Shown: positions 9,091 through 17,103 of the stretch, in pieces
Layout: the number at the start of each line of letters is the position of its first letter
Position numbering within the stretch: position 1 is the first letter of the stretch
From: Acidobacteriota bacterium
GTDB lineage: Bacteria; Acidobacteriota; Terriglobia; Bryobacterales; Bryobacteraceae
DNA length: 49,291 bases
Assembly: GCA_016871155.1 (NCBI GenBank)
Contig: VFZO01000014.1
Location: 1-49,291 of the forward strand
Direction of reading: 5' to 3'
The notes under the pieces: generated by a model
What the model saw: the letters and a program-made list of their open reading frames with translations, nothing else
The model's database searches: none
Told to the model about the DNA's origin: nothing
Made by a program: the position numbers and the translations under genes

Positions 9091-9834
9091 TCATAACAAA
9101 CGAAAGTTGACTTCGACGGTTGCCGGAACCGGCACCGTCCGCGATCCCCGGCGCGCGGGCCGGAAACGCCATTTTTCGACGGCCTGGATGGCTCTTTCAT
9201 CCAACCCTAGGCCTGCGCCGCGCACGACTTCAATGTCCCTTGGGCGGCCCTGCTCATCGACTACTATGCGCAGCAGAACCGAGCCGTTGAAACGCGCTTG
9301 GCGGGCTTGATCCGAATACTCTGGTTCGACGCGGTAGATCAGTTGGGGTGGTGTCGAAACGCCCAGGATCGCTTGGGACCCTCCGGCATTTCCACCCCTT
9401 TCTGGGCCAATGCCTCCACCGCCTGGGCCGGGGCCGATTCCACCGCGCCGCCCGGGACCATCCGAAGGCGGGCCAGGCAGCCCATCGGGAGCGCCGAGCG
9501 ACGGCATCCAGGCCGATGGGGTGGAAATTGCGAGCACGGCCGGTTCGATTGGCAGCGCGGGATCGAGCGACGGCGCATGACTGGTTGGCGGTATGAAAAC
9601 GAGATCGGCCACACGCGGGGTTCGACCCTTCGAAGCAGGCCGGGCCTCCATTCCGCCACCGCCGCCGGCCAATGGAGCCGGTGCGGCAAGCGTAAGCCGG
9701 ACAGGCGGCTGAACTGGGGAGAGCGGAGCCGGGAGGATCTCCTCGGAGACCCGGAACAGAAAGATGGCGGCGATCACCGCCAGGTGTACGAGGGCGCTGG
9801 ATGCATACGGTGGATAGCGCATGGCAGCAGGCAT
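9091..9834 (-). CDS. TonB-family energy transducer
   Basis: 247 residues. A single N-terminal membrane anchor (about 11-28, SALVHLAVIAAIFLF) is followed by a long Pro/Gly-rich periplasmic spacer (about 35-150, including GPGPGGGGIGPERGG) and a TonB C-terminal domain (about 160-247) ending VEVNFRLL. This is the normal TonB layout, so it probably couples ExbB/ExbD to the large outer-membrane receptors elsewhere in the window. No exbB or exbD is present here. A second ATG four codons in (MRYPPY, 9822) is an alternative start. It forms a two-gene unit with the small TonB-domain gene. Confidence 0.88.
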   Translation of the reverse strand: MPAAMRYPPYASSALVHLAVIAAIFLFRVSEEILPAPLSPVQPPVRLTLAAPAPLAGGGGGMEARPASKGRTPRVADLVFIPPTSHAPSLDPALPIEPAVLAISTPSAWMPSLGAPDGLPGPPSDGPGRRGGIGPGPGGGGIGPERGGNAGGSQAILGVSTPPQLIYRVEPEYSDQARQARFNGSVLLRIVVDEQGRPRDIEVVRGAGLGLDERAIQAVEKWRFRPARRGSRTVPVPATVEVNFRLL

Positions 9835-9878
9835 GCAATCCGAAGGCCAGCGCGTAAGTCTCTGCGTTCATTGATGCA

Positions 9879-9941
9879 GACCGTCGCCGCACGGTCACAC
9901 CTGTGAATGCCCATGGTGCCGCCACTCCTGGCAGGTGTGAC
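9879..9941. repeat. Compound inverted repeat between the CPBP and TonB genes
   Basis: A perfect 10-bp inverted repeat, GTCACACCTG (9894-9903) with CAGGTGTGAC (9932-9941), encloses a 28-base loop. Overlapping its left arm is a second inverted repeat, GACCGT (9879-9884) with ACGGTC (9891-9896). It lies just beyond the CPBP stop and 45-107 bp upstream of the TonB start, on the minus strand. There is no T-run, so it is more like a bipartite operator or mRNA structure than an intrinsic terminator. The bound factor, if any, is unknown. Confidence 0.45.
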
Positions 9942-9951
9942 TCTGACTGTG

Positions 9952-10911
9952 TTAGGTGGCGACGAAGACGCGGACGATCACATTGGTGAGGGCGTGCGTA
10001 ACCATGGCGGCGCGGATGCCTTGGCCCTCCATATAGGCCTTAGCGTAGAACCAGCCGGCCAGCGTTGCCGCCGCGACAAAAGTCCAGTTCGGAAACTGCC
10101 CCATTGGCAGATGTACCAACCCGAAGACCAAGCAGGTCACCATTAGACCCAACCGTGCTCCGAGCCAGCCTTGCAGTCTGGGCAGCAGCAGGCCGCGAAA
10201 TAGGAACTCTTCGCGCAGCGCGACGAAGACATAGTGACCCAGGAAGGTCCCGGCGACGGCCAGCGCGAGCTTGCCAATATCGTCCGGCAGCGGCTTTGTC
10301 CGCGTGAACAAGATAAGGCAGGGCGCGAACAACGCAAACCACTTGACGCCAACGATCCACTCCCGCTTCGAAGGAAGAAAGCCGAAGCCCATGCCGTCCG
10401 GACGGCGGAACACCAGAACCACGATCAGCATTGTCCGGAGCCACGCCAGCTCTCCGATCAAAAAGTTGGGCGCTCTCAGCCAAAACGGTTCGTAGCACCA
10501 CGCCGAGAGCTTACCCAACGCCACGGCTCCATACAGCGCCAGTAGCGCCATATCCGACACCGCTGTCCGGGGCAGCAGCACGTACCAATACGCCAATAGA
10601 AGGCCGGTCCCCACAGCCACGATACCCTGCAAAATTTGGCCGTTGCCGGCCAAGAGCCAGGTTGCGGCGGTCGTGGAGCTTAGCAGCATCGCCAGCCGAC
10701 GGGGTGACATCGCGCCGGCGAACGACCGGAATCCCTCCGAGCCAGCCGCGAAGAACAGTACCGCTTCGACGAGCAAAGCCACCAGCAGCCGCGCGCCCTC
10801 CAGAACCGGGATATCCTGTCGAATGATGTACGCCGCGCCACCGGCAGCCAGCATTGGTAAAAGGACGCCCAAGCTTTTCGCGAGCGCTTGCATTGTCTTA
10901 GTATCCGTCAA
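9952..10911 (-). CDS. CPBP-family intramembrane glutamic endopeptidase
   Basis: 319 residues with several hydrophobic segments, a polytopic membrane protein. The C-terminal third has the complete CPBP (Abi/CAAX-protease) signature: EExxxR at 234-239 (EEFLFR), FxxxH at 263-267 and HxxxN at 306-310. Members include the eukaryotic CAAX prenyl protease Rce1 and bacterial proteases that mature or degrade membrane peptides; the substrate here is unknown. Start candidates are ATG 10911 and ATG 10893 (MQALAKS). Either way the 5' end overlaps the divergent secreted-protein gene by 70-90 bp. Confidence 0.9.
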   Translation of the reverse strand: MTDTKTMQALAKSLGVLLPMLAAGGAAYIIRQDIPVLEGARLLVALLVEAVLFFAAGSEGFRSFAGAMSPRRLAMLLSSTTAATWLLAGNGQILQGIVAVGTGLLLAYWYVLLPRTAVSDMALLALYGAVALGKLSAWCYEPFWLRAPNFLIGELAWLRTMLIVVLVFRRPDGMGFGFLPSKREWIVGVKWFALFAPCLILFTRTKPLPDDIGKLALAVAGTFLGHYVFVALREEFLFRGLLLPRLQGWLGARLGLMVTCLVFGLVHLPMGQFPNWTFVAAATLAGWFYAKAYMEGQGIRAAMVTHALTNVIVRVFVAT

Positions 10912-11596
10912 TGCGTTCGCCGCCGATCCGCCGCCGGGGCTCGCCCGCCGCGCGGCGGAGCGCGAATCCGCGAGCGAAGAGTTCCGGTCGCGCTTTGCCT
11001 ACCAGCAAAATCTGCTCGTCGAGGAGATCGGCTCGAAGGGCGTTGCGGTAGGCCAATACCGCGAGCGTAGGGAGGTCATTTTTTCGCCTTCCGGCGACCG
11101 CACCGAGCGGCTGCTGGGCAAACCAGTCGAACACTTTGAGCGCCTTCGCATGACGCCGGAGGACTTCCGCGATCTCCGCGAAATTCAACCTTTGCTGCTC
11201 ACCAAGGACCGCTTGAAACTCTACACCACCGAGTATCGCGGCGAGGAGGTTATCAACGGCATCCCGTGTTGGGTCCTTCGCATTCAGCCACGGCAGTTGC
11301 TGGATGGCCAAAGGCTCTTCGAAGGCCTGTTGTGGATCGCCCAGGATGACTACTCCGTCGTGCAGAGCGAAGGCCGCGCCGTGCCGCAAATCATGTCGAC
11401 GAAGGAAGAGAATCTCTTTGTCCGGTTTCGCACGATTCGCAAGCGGACCGCGGACGGGTATTGGTTCCCGGTACTGACGGTCGCCGACGATACGCTGCCG
11501 TTTCGCACCGGTCCGCTTCGCTTGCGGATGCGCGTCGAATACACCAACTACCAGCGTTTCGGCGCCGAAACCACGCTGACTTTCGACAAGAATTGA
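10823..11596 (+). CDS. Exported LolA-like/outer-membrane lipoprotein-sorting-like protein
   Basis: About 257 residues from the ATG at 10823 (a second ATG is at 10826). This start gives a convincing leader: MMYAAPPAASIGKRTPK, a hydrophobic stretch LFASACIVLVSVNAFA, then AD. No ATG, GTG or TTG occurs in frame between 10826 and the hydrophobic stretch, so the gene must reach back into the divergent CPBP gene. The mature part (FAYQQNLLVEEI, YRERREVIF, GIPCWVLRIQP, LWIAQDDYSVVQSEG) resembles the beta-rich LolA/LolB-like fold common among acidobacterial exported proteins. The function is unknown. The TetR gene follows 40 bp downstream on the same strand. Confidence 0.75.
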   Translation: MMYAAPPAASIGKRTPKLFASACIVLVSVNAFAADPPPGLARRAAERESASEEFRSRFAYQQNLLVEEIGSKGVAVGQYRERREVIFSPSGDRTERLLGKPVEHFERLRMTPEDFRDLREIQPLLLTKDRLKLYTTEYRGEEVINGIPCWVLRIQPRQLLDGQRLFEGLLWIAQDDYSVVQSEGRAVPQIMSTKEENLFVRFRTIRKRTADGYWFPVLTVADDTLPFRTGPLRLRMRVEYTNYQRFGAETTLTFDKN

Positions 11597-11636
11597 CAAC
11601 CCCCTCTGCGTCTCGAAACAATAGGGGCAACAAAGA

Positions 11637-12263
11637 ATGGGTATCGCCGAACGCAGAGCCAGGGAGAAGGACCAACTCCGCCTGAAGATCCTTTCGGCGG
11701 CGTCGGAGTTGTTTCTCAACGAGGGGTTCGAAGCCGTCAGCATGCGCAAGATCGCCGACCGCATCGAGTACGCCGCCTCCACCATCTACCTCTACTTCAA
11801 GAACAAGGACGAACTCATTGCCGGTATCTGCACCGATACTTTCGAGATTCTGATCGAGAGGCTGAGCGAACTCGAACAGCGAGGCCTCGCGCCGATGGAG
11901 GAGTTGGAGGGCGGCTTACGCTGTTACATAAAGTTTGGCCTGGAAAACCCGCATCAATACCGGCTGGTTTTCAACAATCCCTTTCCCGACGATCATTCGC
12001 ACGAGATGCAGGAGGCCAACGGGCTGGGCCTGCAGGCGCTCCAGTTTCTCGCCCGGTGCATCGACCGCTGCCGCCGTTCGGGCGATCTGGCGCCCGGAGA
12101 CGCGCTCTCCGACGCCATGGTTGTGTGGATGTGCGTTCACGGCGTCACGAGTGTCATCATCACGGACCACGGCAAACACGGCATGCCTTGGCCGAGCGAA
12201 GAGGCAATCATCGATCGAGGCGTCGAACTGATTGTCCGCGGTCTCGGTTACGGCAGCGCGTAG
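11637..12263 (+). CDS. TetR/AcrR-family transcriptional regulator (WHG-type C-terminal domain)
   Basis: 208 residues. The N-terminal DNA-binding domain (about 15-62) has the TetR helix-turn-helix pattern: ILSAASELFLNEGFEAVSMRKIADRI then ASTIYLYFKNKDEL. The ligand-binding half contains the CYIKFGLENPHQYRLVF segment typical of the WHG subgroup. It probably represses a nearby gene in the absence of a small-molecule ligand; the upstream secreted-protein gene (40 bp away, possible operon) and the CPBP gene are candidate targets. An AGGGG run about 10 bp before the ATG is a weak ribosome binding site. Its 3' end overlaps the convergent phytase gene by 16 bp. Confidence 0.93.
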   Translation: MGIAERRAREKDQLRLKILSAASELFLNEGFEAVSMRKIADRIEYAASTIYLYFKNKDELIAGICTDTFEILIERLSELEQRGLAPMEELEGGLRCYIKFGLENPHQYRLVFNNPFPDDHSHEMQEANGLGLQALQFLARCIDRCRRSGDLAPGDALSDAMVVWMCVHGVTSVIITDHGKHGMPWPSEEAIIDRGVELIVRGLGYGSA

Positions 12264-13144
12264 AACAGAAAGTTCTTCGGGCCGCTATTCATCACAACCA
12301 GCAGGCCATGTGGGAACTTCGGCCCGAGCGGCACATCGGTGGCGTCGATTCCATCGGTGGAATCGGCCGTGGAGGTCCACACGGCCTTTAGCTTTCGTGA
12401 GGGGCCATAGACGCGAAACTCGCTTGCGCCGGAGATCTGGTCGGTGGCAATCAGATCCGCCCCATACATTGCCAGCCCTTCGCGCTGCCGCTTCCACTCG
12501 TCCCGCCCAAAGGCGGCGATCTCCGCGTCGCCCTTCCGGGGATCGGCATGATAGAGGCGCAGGCAACAGCTTTCGTCGGCGTAGTAGATCAACCCGCGTT
12601 TGTCATCCACCACGATCGCTTCGATCTCGTTGTCCGCGCCGCCGGAGAACCGCCCAAACTCGCGGACCTTCCGGCCGCTCGCTTTTCCGTCAGCTATCGA
12701 GATTTCGTATTGATGCAGATAGGCGCCGTCCGGCCCGGACTTCCGGCTCACCACGGCGTGCAGCCGGCCGCCGCGGCTGCGGTAGAGCCCGATGCCCATG
12801 GGCGCTTCGAAGACCGGCACTGCACCAAGGTCGGTAAGGTGAGGCTTGGTTGCCGATACCCGGAAGACACGGAGTTGATTCTTCAGCCGTTCCGTCACAA
12901 CGGCAATATCGCCCTCCACATCCACATTGTTCGGGCGGGCCAGCGCAGCCGACTTCTCGCGGATTTTGCCGTCCAGCCCTAACACGTAGACCGCGCCTTC
13001 CGGCGCCTTATCGGTTACCAGAATCAGGCTCTCCGCCGGCCGGCTCCGGTTAATCCAGATCGCCGGATCGTCGGGATTGTGCGGAACCGATTCGGATGTA
13101 ACAACCGGCGTTAGCGCCGCCGCGAACACGAAAGAGAACAGCAT
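12248..13144 (-). CDS. Beta-propeller phytase (3-phytase-like)
   Basis: 298 residues with a signal peptide (MLFSFVFAAALTPVVTS). Hallmarks of the six-bladed calcium-dependent phytases are visible: DDPAIWI near 25-31, ARPNNVDVEGD near 69-79 and the DNEIEAIVVDDKRGLIYYADE stretch that holds calcium and phosphate ligands. It would release phosphate from myo-inositol hexakisphosphate outside the cytoplasm. At 298 residues it is somewhat shorter than Bacillus phytases (about 380), mainly at the N-terminus. It faces TonB receptor 1 across a 94-bp gap, a common pairing for phytase or phosphate scavenging, though the link is inferred. Confidence 0.88.
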   Translation of the reverse strand: MLFSFVFAAALTPVVTSESVPHNPDDPAIWINRSRPAESLILVTDKAPEGAVYVLGLDGKIREKSAALARPNNVDVEGDIAVVTERLKNQLRVFRVSATKPHLTDLGAVPVFEAPMGIGLYRSRGGRLHAVVSRKSGPDGAYLHQYEISIADGKASGRKVREFGRFSGGADNEIEAIVVDDKRGLIYYADESCCLRLYHADPRKGDAEIAAFGRDEWKRQREGLAMYGADLIATDQISGASEFRVYGPSRKLKAVWTSTADSTDGIDATDVPLGPKFPHGLLVVMNSGPKNFLFYALP

Positions 13145-13238
13145 GCACCCACCAGCCTAGCGAATCTGCATGGCCGTAACCAAATATTCACTCTGCTACA
13201 GCGGCTTTGTCACATACCGTTGCTACGCTTCGAGACGA

Positions 13239-16157
13239 ATGTACCGAATTCTTGCCTTGATGGGCTCCGTTGCGTTGTTTGCACAAGTAGATCGCACGGC
13301 AGTGAATGGGGTTGTCCGCGATTCATCTGGTGCCGTGCTCCAAGGGGCCAGGATTCTGGTCTCGAACAAGTCGAACGGCTTTCGCCGGGAGGTAGTGACA
13401 TCCGAATCCGGGTCCTATCAGGCCAACGGCTTGGCGGCCGGCGCGTATGACCTCGTATTCAGCCGGGACGGCTTTCAGAAGCTGACCTTTGAAAAAGTCC
13501 CGTTGGCTGTGGGTCAGGCTCGAACCCTGGATGTTGTCCTGCAGCCCACGACGGTGGAAACGGCCATCGAAGTCACAGCGCTCGCGACGCCGTTGGAGCA
13601 GACCAACGCCGAGATCGGTCAGGTGATTGGCGAATCGCAGCTGAAGAACATGCCTTTGAACGGCCGCACCTGGGCCAGCCTGATGGCCTTCGCTCCCGGC
13701 GCCGTCAATACCGACGACGGCACGCAGAACTCGATCCGCTTTTTCGGGCGCGCCCGCGACGAGAACAATTGGACTTTCGACGGTGTCGACGCGACCGGAA
13801 TCAAAGACCCGCGCCAGGAAGGGAACCTGCGGCTGGTAATCTCCATGGAGTCGATCGCCGAGTTTAAAGTGAACAGCGCGCTGTACGGCGCGGAGAGCGG
13901 AACAGGCGCCGGCGGACAGGTCAACATCGTCTCTAAGACCGGCAACAATGAACTTCACGGCGGCGCTTTTGAGTTCCTCCGCAACTCGGCCCTGGATGCC
14001 CGCCGCCCGTTCGACCCGGCGGCGGTTCCTCCGTTCCGGCTGAATCAGTTCGGCGGCAGCCTTGGAGGTAGGATCGTTCGCGACCAGACCTTCTTCTTCG
14101 CCAGCTATGAGGGCATTCGTCAGGTGCTGAGCCAATCGGTGGTCGGCGGCCTGGTGCCCAGCGCCGCCTTCCGGCAGAATGCCATCGCCGCACAGCCGGG
14201 CCTCCGTCCCATCATGGACGGCTATCCGGCCGGCAACGGCGGGGCGGTGAACCCGAGCGTCGACCGCTTTTTCGGAACGTTTCGCAACCGCGTGCGCGAA
14301 GACAGCGGTCTGGTCCGCGTCGATCATCGCATCTCCGGCAAGACATCCCTGTTTTTCCGGTTCAACACCACCGACGGATTCCTGAACGAAAATCGGAGCG
14401 CGCTGCTGGAGCCGCGCGAGTCCCGCATTCGTCCCACCAATTCCACCTTCCAGGTTCAGCGAGTCATCAGCCCGGCGATGATTCACGAGACCAAGTTGGG
14501 CGTGAACCGGTCCGCGCTGACCCGCACCGTGGCCGGCCTGATGCCGCAAGGCGTCGAGATCGCCGGCTTCACCACAACCCAGAACACCGGCTTCGACCTC
14601 GAGAAGCCAACGTCCTACTCTCTGGTCGATTCACTGAACTGGGTGAAGGGTGCGCACACCATAAAGATTGGCGGCGAGGTGCGGAGGATCCACCTGAACG
14701 TCGGAGACGGCATCGATTTCGACGTCCGCTACGCCAGCCAGGCGAACCTCCTGCTCAACCGGTTGGACCGCTTCCGTTACAACACCGAACTTCCGGCAAT
14801 GGGCGTGCGCCGGACCTACTGGATCGGCTACGTGCAGGACGACTGGAGGATCTCCAGCCGCCTGACATTGAACGTCGGAGCGCGGTACGAGAATTTTACG
14901 GTGTCGAAGGAGGTCAACGGCCGCGGCCGGGTGATGGACCTGATCCGCTGCGGCGGGTTCTGCCCGGACGGAGCCCAATGGTATTTCCCGGATAACAACA
15001 ATCTGGCGCCGCGGGTGAGCCTGGCCTGGGGGCTCTCGAACAGGACCGTGATCCGGACCGGCTACGGCATCTACTATGGCACCGGCCAGAACGATGACGT
15101 GACCGCCGCGATCGATTCCTACGCCGAGCGTTTTCAGCTTTCTTCAGTCGACGTGCCCAACAATGGCCTGTCGTTCCCGATCGATCGTTTTCTAACGCAG
15201 GCGCGCTCCACCGGGGCATCGCCGCGCATGGTGCAACGCGACCGGCGAGACCTATACGTGCAGCAGTGGACGTTTTCGATCCAGCAGCAGTTGCCCAAGT
15301 CCTTCGTGGGCCAGGCGGCCTATGTTGGCAACAAGGGAACCAAGCTGTTCACGCGAAACCGCCACAATACTCTGAACCCAACTACCCGCGTCCGTCCGTT
15401 CCCAGCGTTTAACGATTTCGATTCGAAAGACAACTACGGCAATTCGAATTTCCATGGCTTGCAGACGAGCCTGACCCGCAATTTCGCCAAGGGCTGGATG
15501 TTCCAGGGTCAGTATCTGTGGGGCCACGTTCTGGACGACAGCGCCGGCTCTGGCGAAGGGCAGGAACCGCAAAACGCTTCCTGCCGGACCTGCGAACGGG
15601 GCAACTCCGACTTCGATATCCGCCAGACCATGACGCTCAACAGCGTCTATCAATTGCCGTTCGCTCGGGGCAATCGCTGGATCGGCGGCTGGGACCTCTC
15701 CGGTATTTTTACCGTTCGCACGGGACGGCCCATCAACGTCACAGTTGAGCGCGCCGCGGCGGCGACGCCGGACGGCCGCACCACCCGGCAGCGGCCGGAC
15801 GCAGTTCCCGGCGTCAGTTGGAAGCCGGATGTCCAGACGCCCAGCCGCTTTGTGAATCCGGCGGCGTTCCGCGCCCCGGCGGCCGGGACGTGGGGCAACC
15901 TGGCGCGTAACGCAATCTATGGACCGGGCCTGTGGCAGGCGGACTTGGCCCTTTCCAAGCGGACGCCCCTGAAAGAGTCTGTCGCGCTCGATTTTCGTGT
16001 CGAGGCCTTTAACCTGTTCAACCGGGCCCAGTTCGGCCAGCCCCAGGCGAATCTTTCGGCTTCGAACTTCGGCATCATTCAGAACACGGCCAACGATAAG
16101 GCTGTCGGTACCGGGACCTCCCGGCAGTTGCAATTCATGCTCAGACTGTCCTTCTGA
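13239..16157 (+). CDS. TonB-dependent receptor 1, Oar-like with carboxypeptidase-regulatory domain
   Basis: 972 residues from ATG 13239; the frame is open for 23 codons upstream, but this start gives a clean leader, MYRILALMGSVALFA. After it comes a carboxypeptidase-regulatory-like fold (VNGVVRDSSGAVLQGARILV), then the plug domain with MPLNGRTWASLMAFAPGAVN and FDGVDATG, then a 22-strand-type barrel ending LQFMLRLSF with the terminal Phe of outer-membrane proteins. Cysteine pairs RCGGFC and CRTC occur in extracellular-loop regions. The imported substrate is not predictable; it stands divergent to the phytase and upstream of the TadG/TadE pair. Confidence 0.93.
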   Translation: MYRILALMGSVALFAQVDRTAVNGVVRDSSGAVLQGARILVSNKSNGFRREVVTSESGSYQANGLAAGAYDLVFSRDGFQKLTFEKVPLAVGQARTLDVVLQPTTVETAIEVTALATPLEQTNAEIGQVIGESQLKNMPLNGRTWASLMAFAPGAVNTDDGTQNSIRFFGRARDENNWTFDGVDATGIKDPRQEGNLRLVISMESIAEFKVNSALYGAESGTGAGGQVNIVSKTGNNELHGGAFEFLRNSALDARRPFDPAAVPPFRLNQFGGSLGGRIVRDQTFFFASYEGIRQVLSQSVVGGLVPSAAFRQNAIAAQPGLRPIMDGYPAGNGGAVNPSVDRFFGTFRNRVREDSGLVRVDHRISGKTSLFFRFNTTDGFLNENRSALLEPRESRIRPTNSTFQVQRVISPAMIHETKLGVNRSALTRTVAGLMPQGVEIAGFTTTQNTGFDLEKPTSYSLVDSLNWVKGAHTIKIGGEVRRIHLNVGDGIDFDVRYASQANLLLNRLDRFRYNTELPAMGVRRTYWIGYVQDDWRISSRLTLNVGARYENFTVSKEVNGRGRVMDLIRCGGFCPDGAQWYFPDNNNLAPRVSLAWGLSNRTVIRTGYGIYYGTGQNDDVTAAIDSYAERFQLSSVDVPNNGLSFPIDRFLTQARSTGASPRMVQRDRRDLYVQQWTFSIQQQLPKSFVGQAAYVGNKGTKLFTRNRHNTLNPTTRVRPFPAFNDFDSKDNYGNSNFHGLQTSLTRNFAKGWMFQGQYLWGHVLDDSAGSGEGQEPQNASCRTCERGNSDFDIRQTMTLNSVYQLPFARGNRWIGGWDLSGIFTVRTGRPINVTVERAAAATPDGRTTRQRPDAVPGVSWKPDVQTPSRFVNPAAFRAPAAGTWGNLARNAIYGPGLWQADLALSKRTPLKESVALDFRVEAFNLFNRAQFGQPQANLSASNFGIIQNTANDKAVGTGTSRQLQFMLRLSF

Positions 16158-16206
16158 ATGTAAAGGGCCACTCTCCATCTGCCGATAGATTGACTTGGCA
16201 ACCTCC

Positions 16207-16548
16207 ATGCGCCCATCGAAACGGCAGCGGGGCAGCGCGCTCCTTTTTACTCTCTTGGCAACCGTCGCCGGTGCCCTAGTCTGCGGACTCGCCATCGACA
16301 CGGTAGCCTTGCTGGCGGCCAAGGCCCGGCTGCAAACCATGGCCGAACTTGCGGCGGACGCGGCTCGACGGAATCCCGGCCAGGGTGAGGTGGAAGCTCG
16401 TAAGGTCCTCGTCAAGAACGGTTTACCGAACGCGCGGGTGGAAATTCAGAACGGCTTGACCGTTCAAAACCCGGCCGATGTCTTTTTCATGACCCTGTTT
16501 CGACAGACGCCGGTGACTGTGGCCGTTCGCGTGGAGACCAAGCCATGA
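16207..16548 (+). CDS. TadG-like pseudopilus/Flp pilus assembly protein
   Basis: 113 residues from ATG 16207; a TTG at 16195 would add four residues. The N-terminus RQRGSALLFTLLATVAGALVCGLAIDTVALLAAKARLQTMAELAADAA is the TadG-like basic patch plus transmembrane helix plus LQ..AD.AA segment, cut short compared with full TadG proteins, which carry a large extracellular domain. It overlaps the following TadE-like gene by 4 bp (ATGA), so translation is coupled. The pair sits apart from any tad secretion ATPase or prepilin peptidase, so it may serve a distant Tad apparatus. Only 49 bp separate it from TonB receptor 1. Confidence 0.75.
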   Translation: MRPSKRQRGSALLFTLLATVAGALVCGLAIDTVALLAAKARLQTMAELAADAARRNPGQGEVEARKVLVKNGLPNARVEIQNGLTVQNPADVFFMTLFRQTPVTVAVRVETKP

Positions 16549-16907
16549 AGCGCCAAAAGGGAGCCGCGCTGGTGGAGGTAGCGGTGGCGCTGCCGTTTGT
16601 CGTTAGCCTCTTTATCGGGCTGATGGACTTTGGCCTCTACTTTCATCAGCAAATCTATGTGGAGTTGGGCCTCCACGATGCGACGCATGCCATACTTCAG
16701 GACGCGGGCGTCGCCTCGCGGCCGGACGAGTTGCTCAAAACCGCGAAAAAAGCTGCCAATCTTGCCAACCTCGAGTTGAAAGTGAGCCGTGAAGACGAAT
16801 TCCTCCGTGTTGAGGTTGTGGCTCCAATCCGTCCTCTACTTCCTGGTATTCGTTACTTGGGTTACCCGGACCGGACGGTCAGCCGCGCGTACGTCAGAAT
16901 TTTTTGA
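16545..16907 (+). CDS. TadE-like pseudopilin
   Basis: 120 residues. The start MKRQKGAALVEVAVALPFVVSLFIGLMDFG matches the TadE-like pattern: basic end, G-AALVE, then a hydrophobic helix. The Glu after the hydrophobic start is the residue recognised in type IV-like prepilins. The remainder is a small soluble domain ending VSRAYVRIF. Family members are minor pseudopilins of the tight-adherence pilus, processed and inserted in the inner membrane. It is translationally coupled to the TadG-like gene through the shared ATGA. Confidence 0.82.
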   Translation: MKRQKGAALVEVAVALPFVVSLFIGLMDFGLYFHQQIYVELGLHDATHAILQDAGVASRPDELLKTAKKAANLANLELKVSREDEFLRVEVVAPIRPLLPGIRYLGYPDRTVSRAYVRIF

Positions 16908-16934
16908 CGCGATTTGACCGGTTTTCGCGCTTGA

Positions 16935-16950
16935 TAAGGTGAACACCTTA
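16935..16950. promoter_or_regulatory. Near-perfect inverted repeat directly before a ribosome binding site
   Basis: TAAGGTG (16935-16941) and CACCTTA (16944-16950) form a 7-bp-arm inverted repeat with a two-base centre, immediately followed by the GAGGAGG Shine-Dalgarno (16951-16957) of the 45-codon ORF. The size and position fit a small dimeric-repressor operator. As RNA it could form a tight hairpin next to the ribosome binding site. Confidence 0.4.
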
Positions 16951-16962
16951 GAGGAGGCACAC

Positions 16963-17100
16963 ATGAATAGCACAGGCAAAGTTCTGGTTTCGGCGCTACT
17001 AGTTCACGCGGCGAACATGAAGAAGTTGAGCGAGACCCAATCCGCTATACGTGTTCCGTCTCCCAACGCCTCAACTCCCCAGCCTGCCCCGCAGAAATAG
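16963..17100 (+). CDS. Small 45-residue ORF with strong ribosome binding site, function unknown
   Basis: An ATG at 16963 is preceded by GAGGAGG with a 5-base spacer, the best Shine-Dalgarno in this part of the window. The product has a short moderately hydrophobic stretch (KVLVSALLVHAANM, 6-19), then a polar Ser/Pro-rich tail ending PQPAPQK. It could be a membrane-associated small protein or an exported peptide. No homology is recognised. The stop is 3 bp from the stop of the convergent OFA transporter gene. It follows the TadE-like gene by 55 bp and could be part of that operon or separately controlled by the inverted repeat at 16935-16950. Confidence 0.5.
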   Translation: MNSTGKVLVSALLVHAANMKKLSETQSAIRVPSPNASTPQPAPQK

Positions 17101-17103
17101 ACC

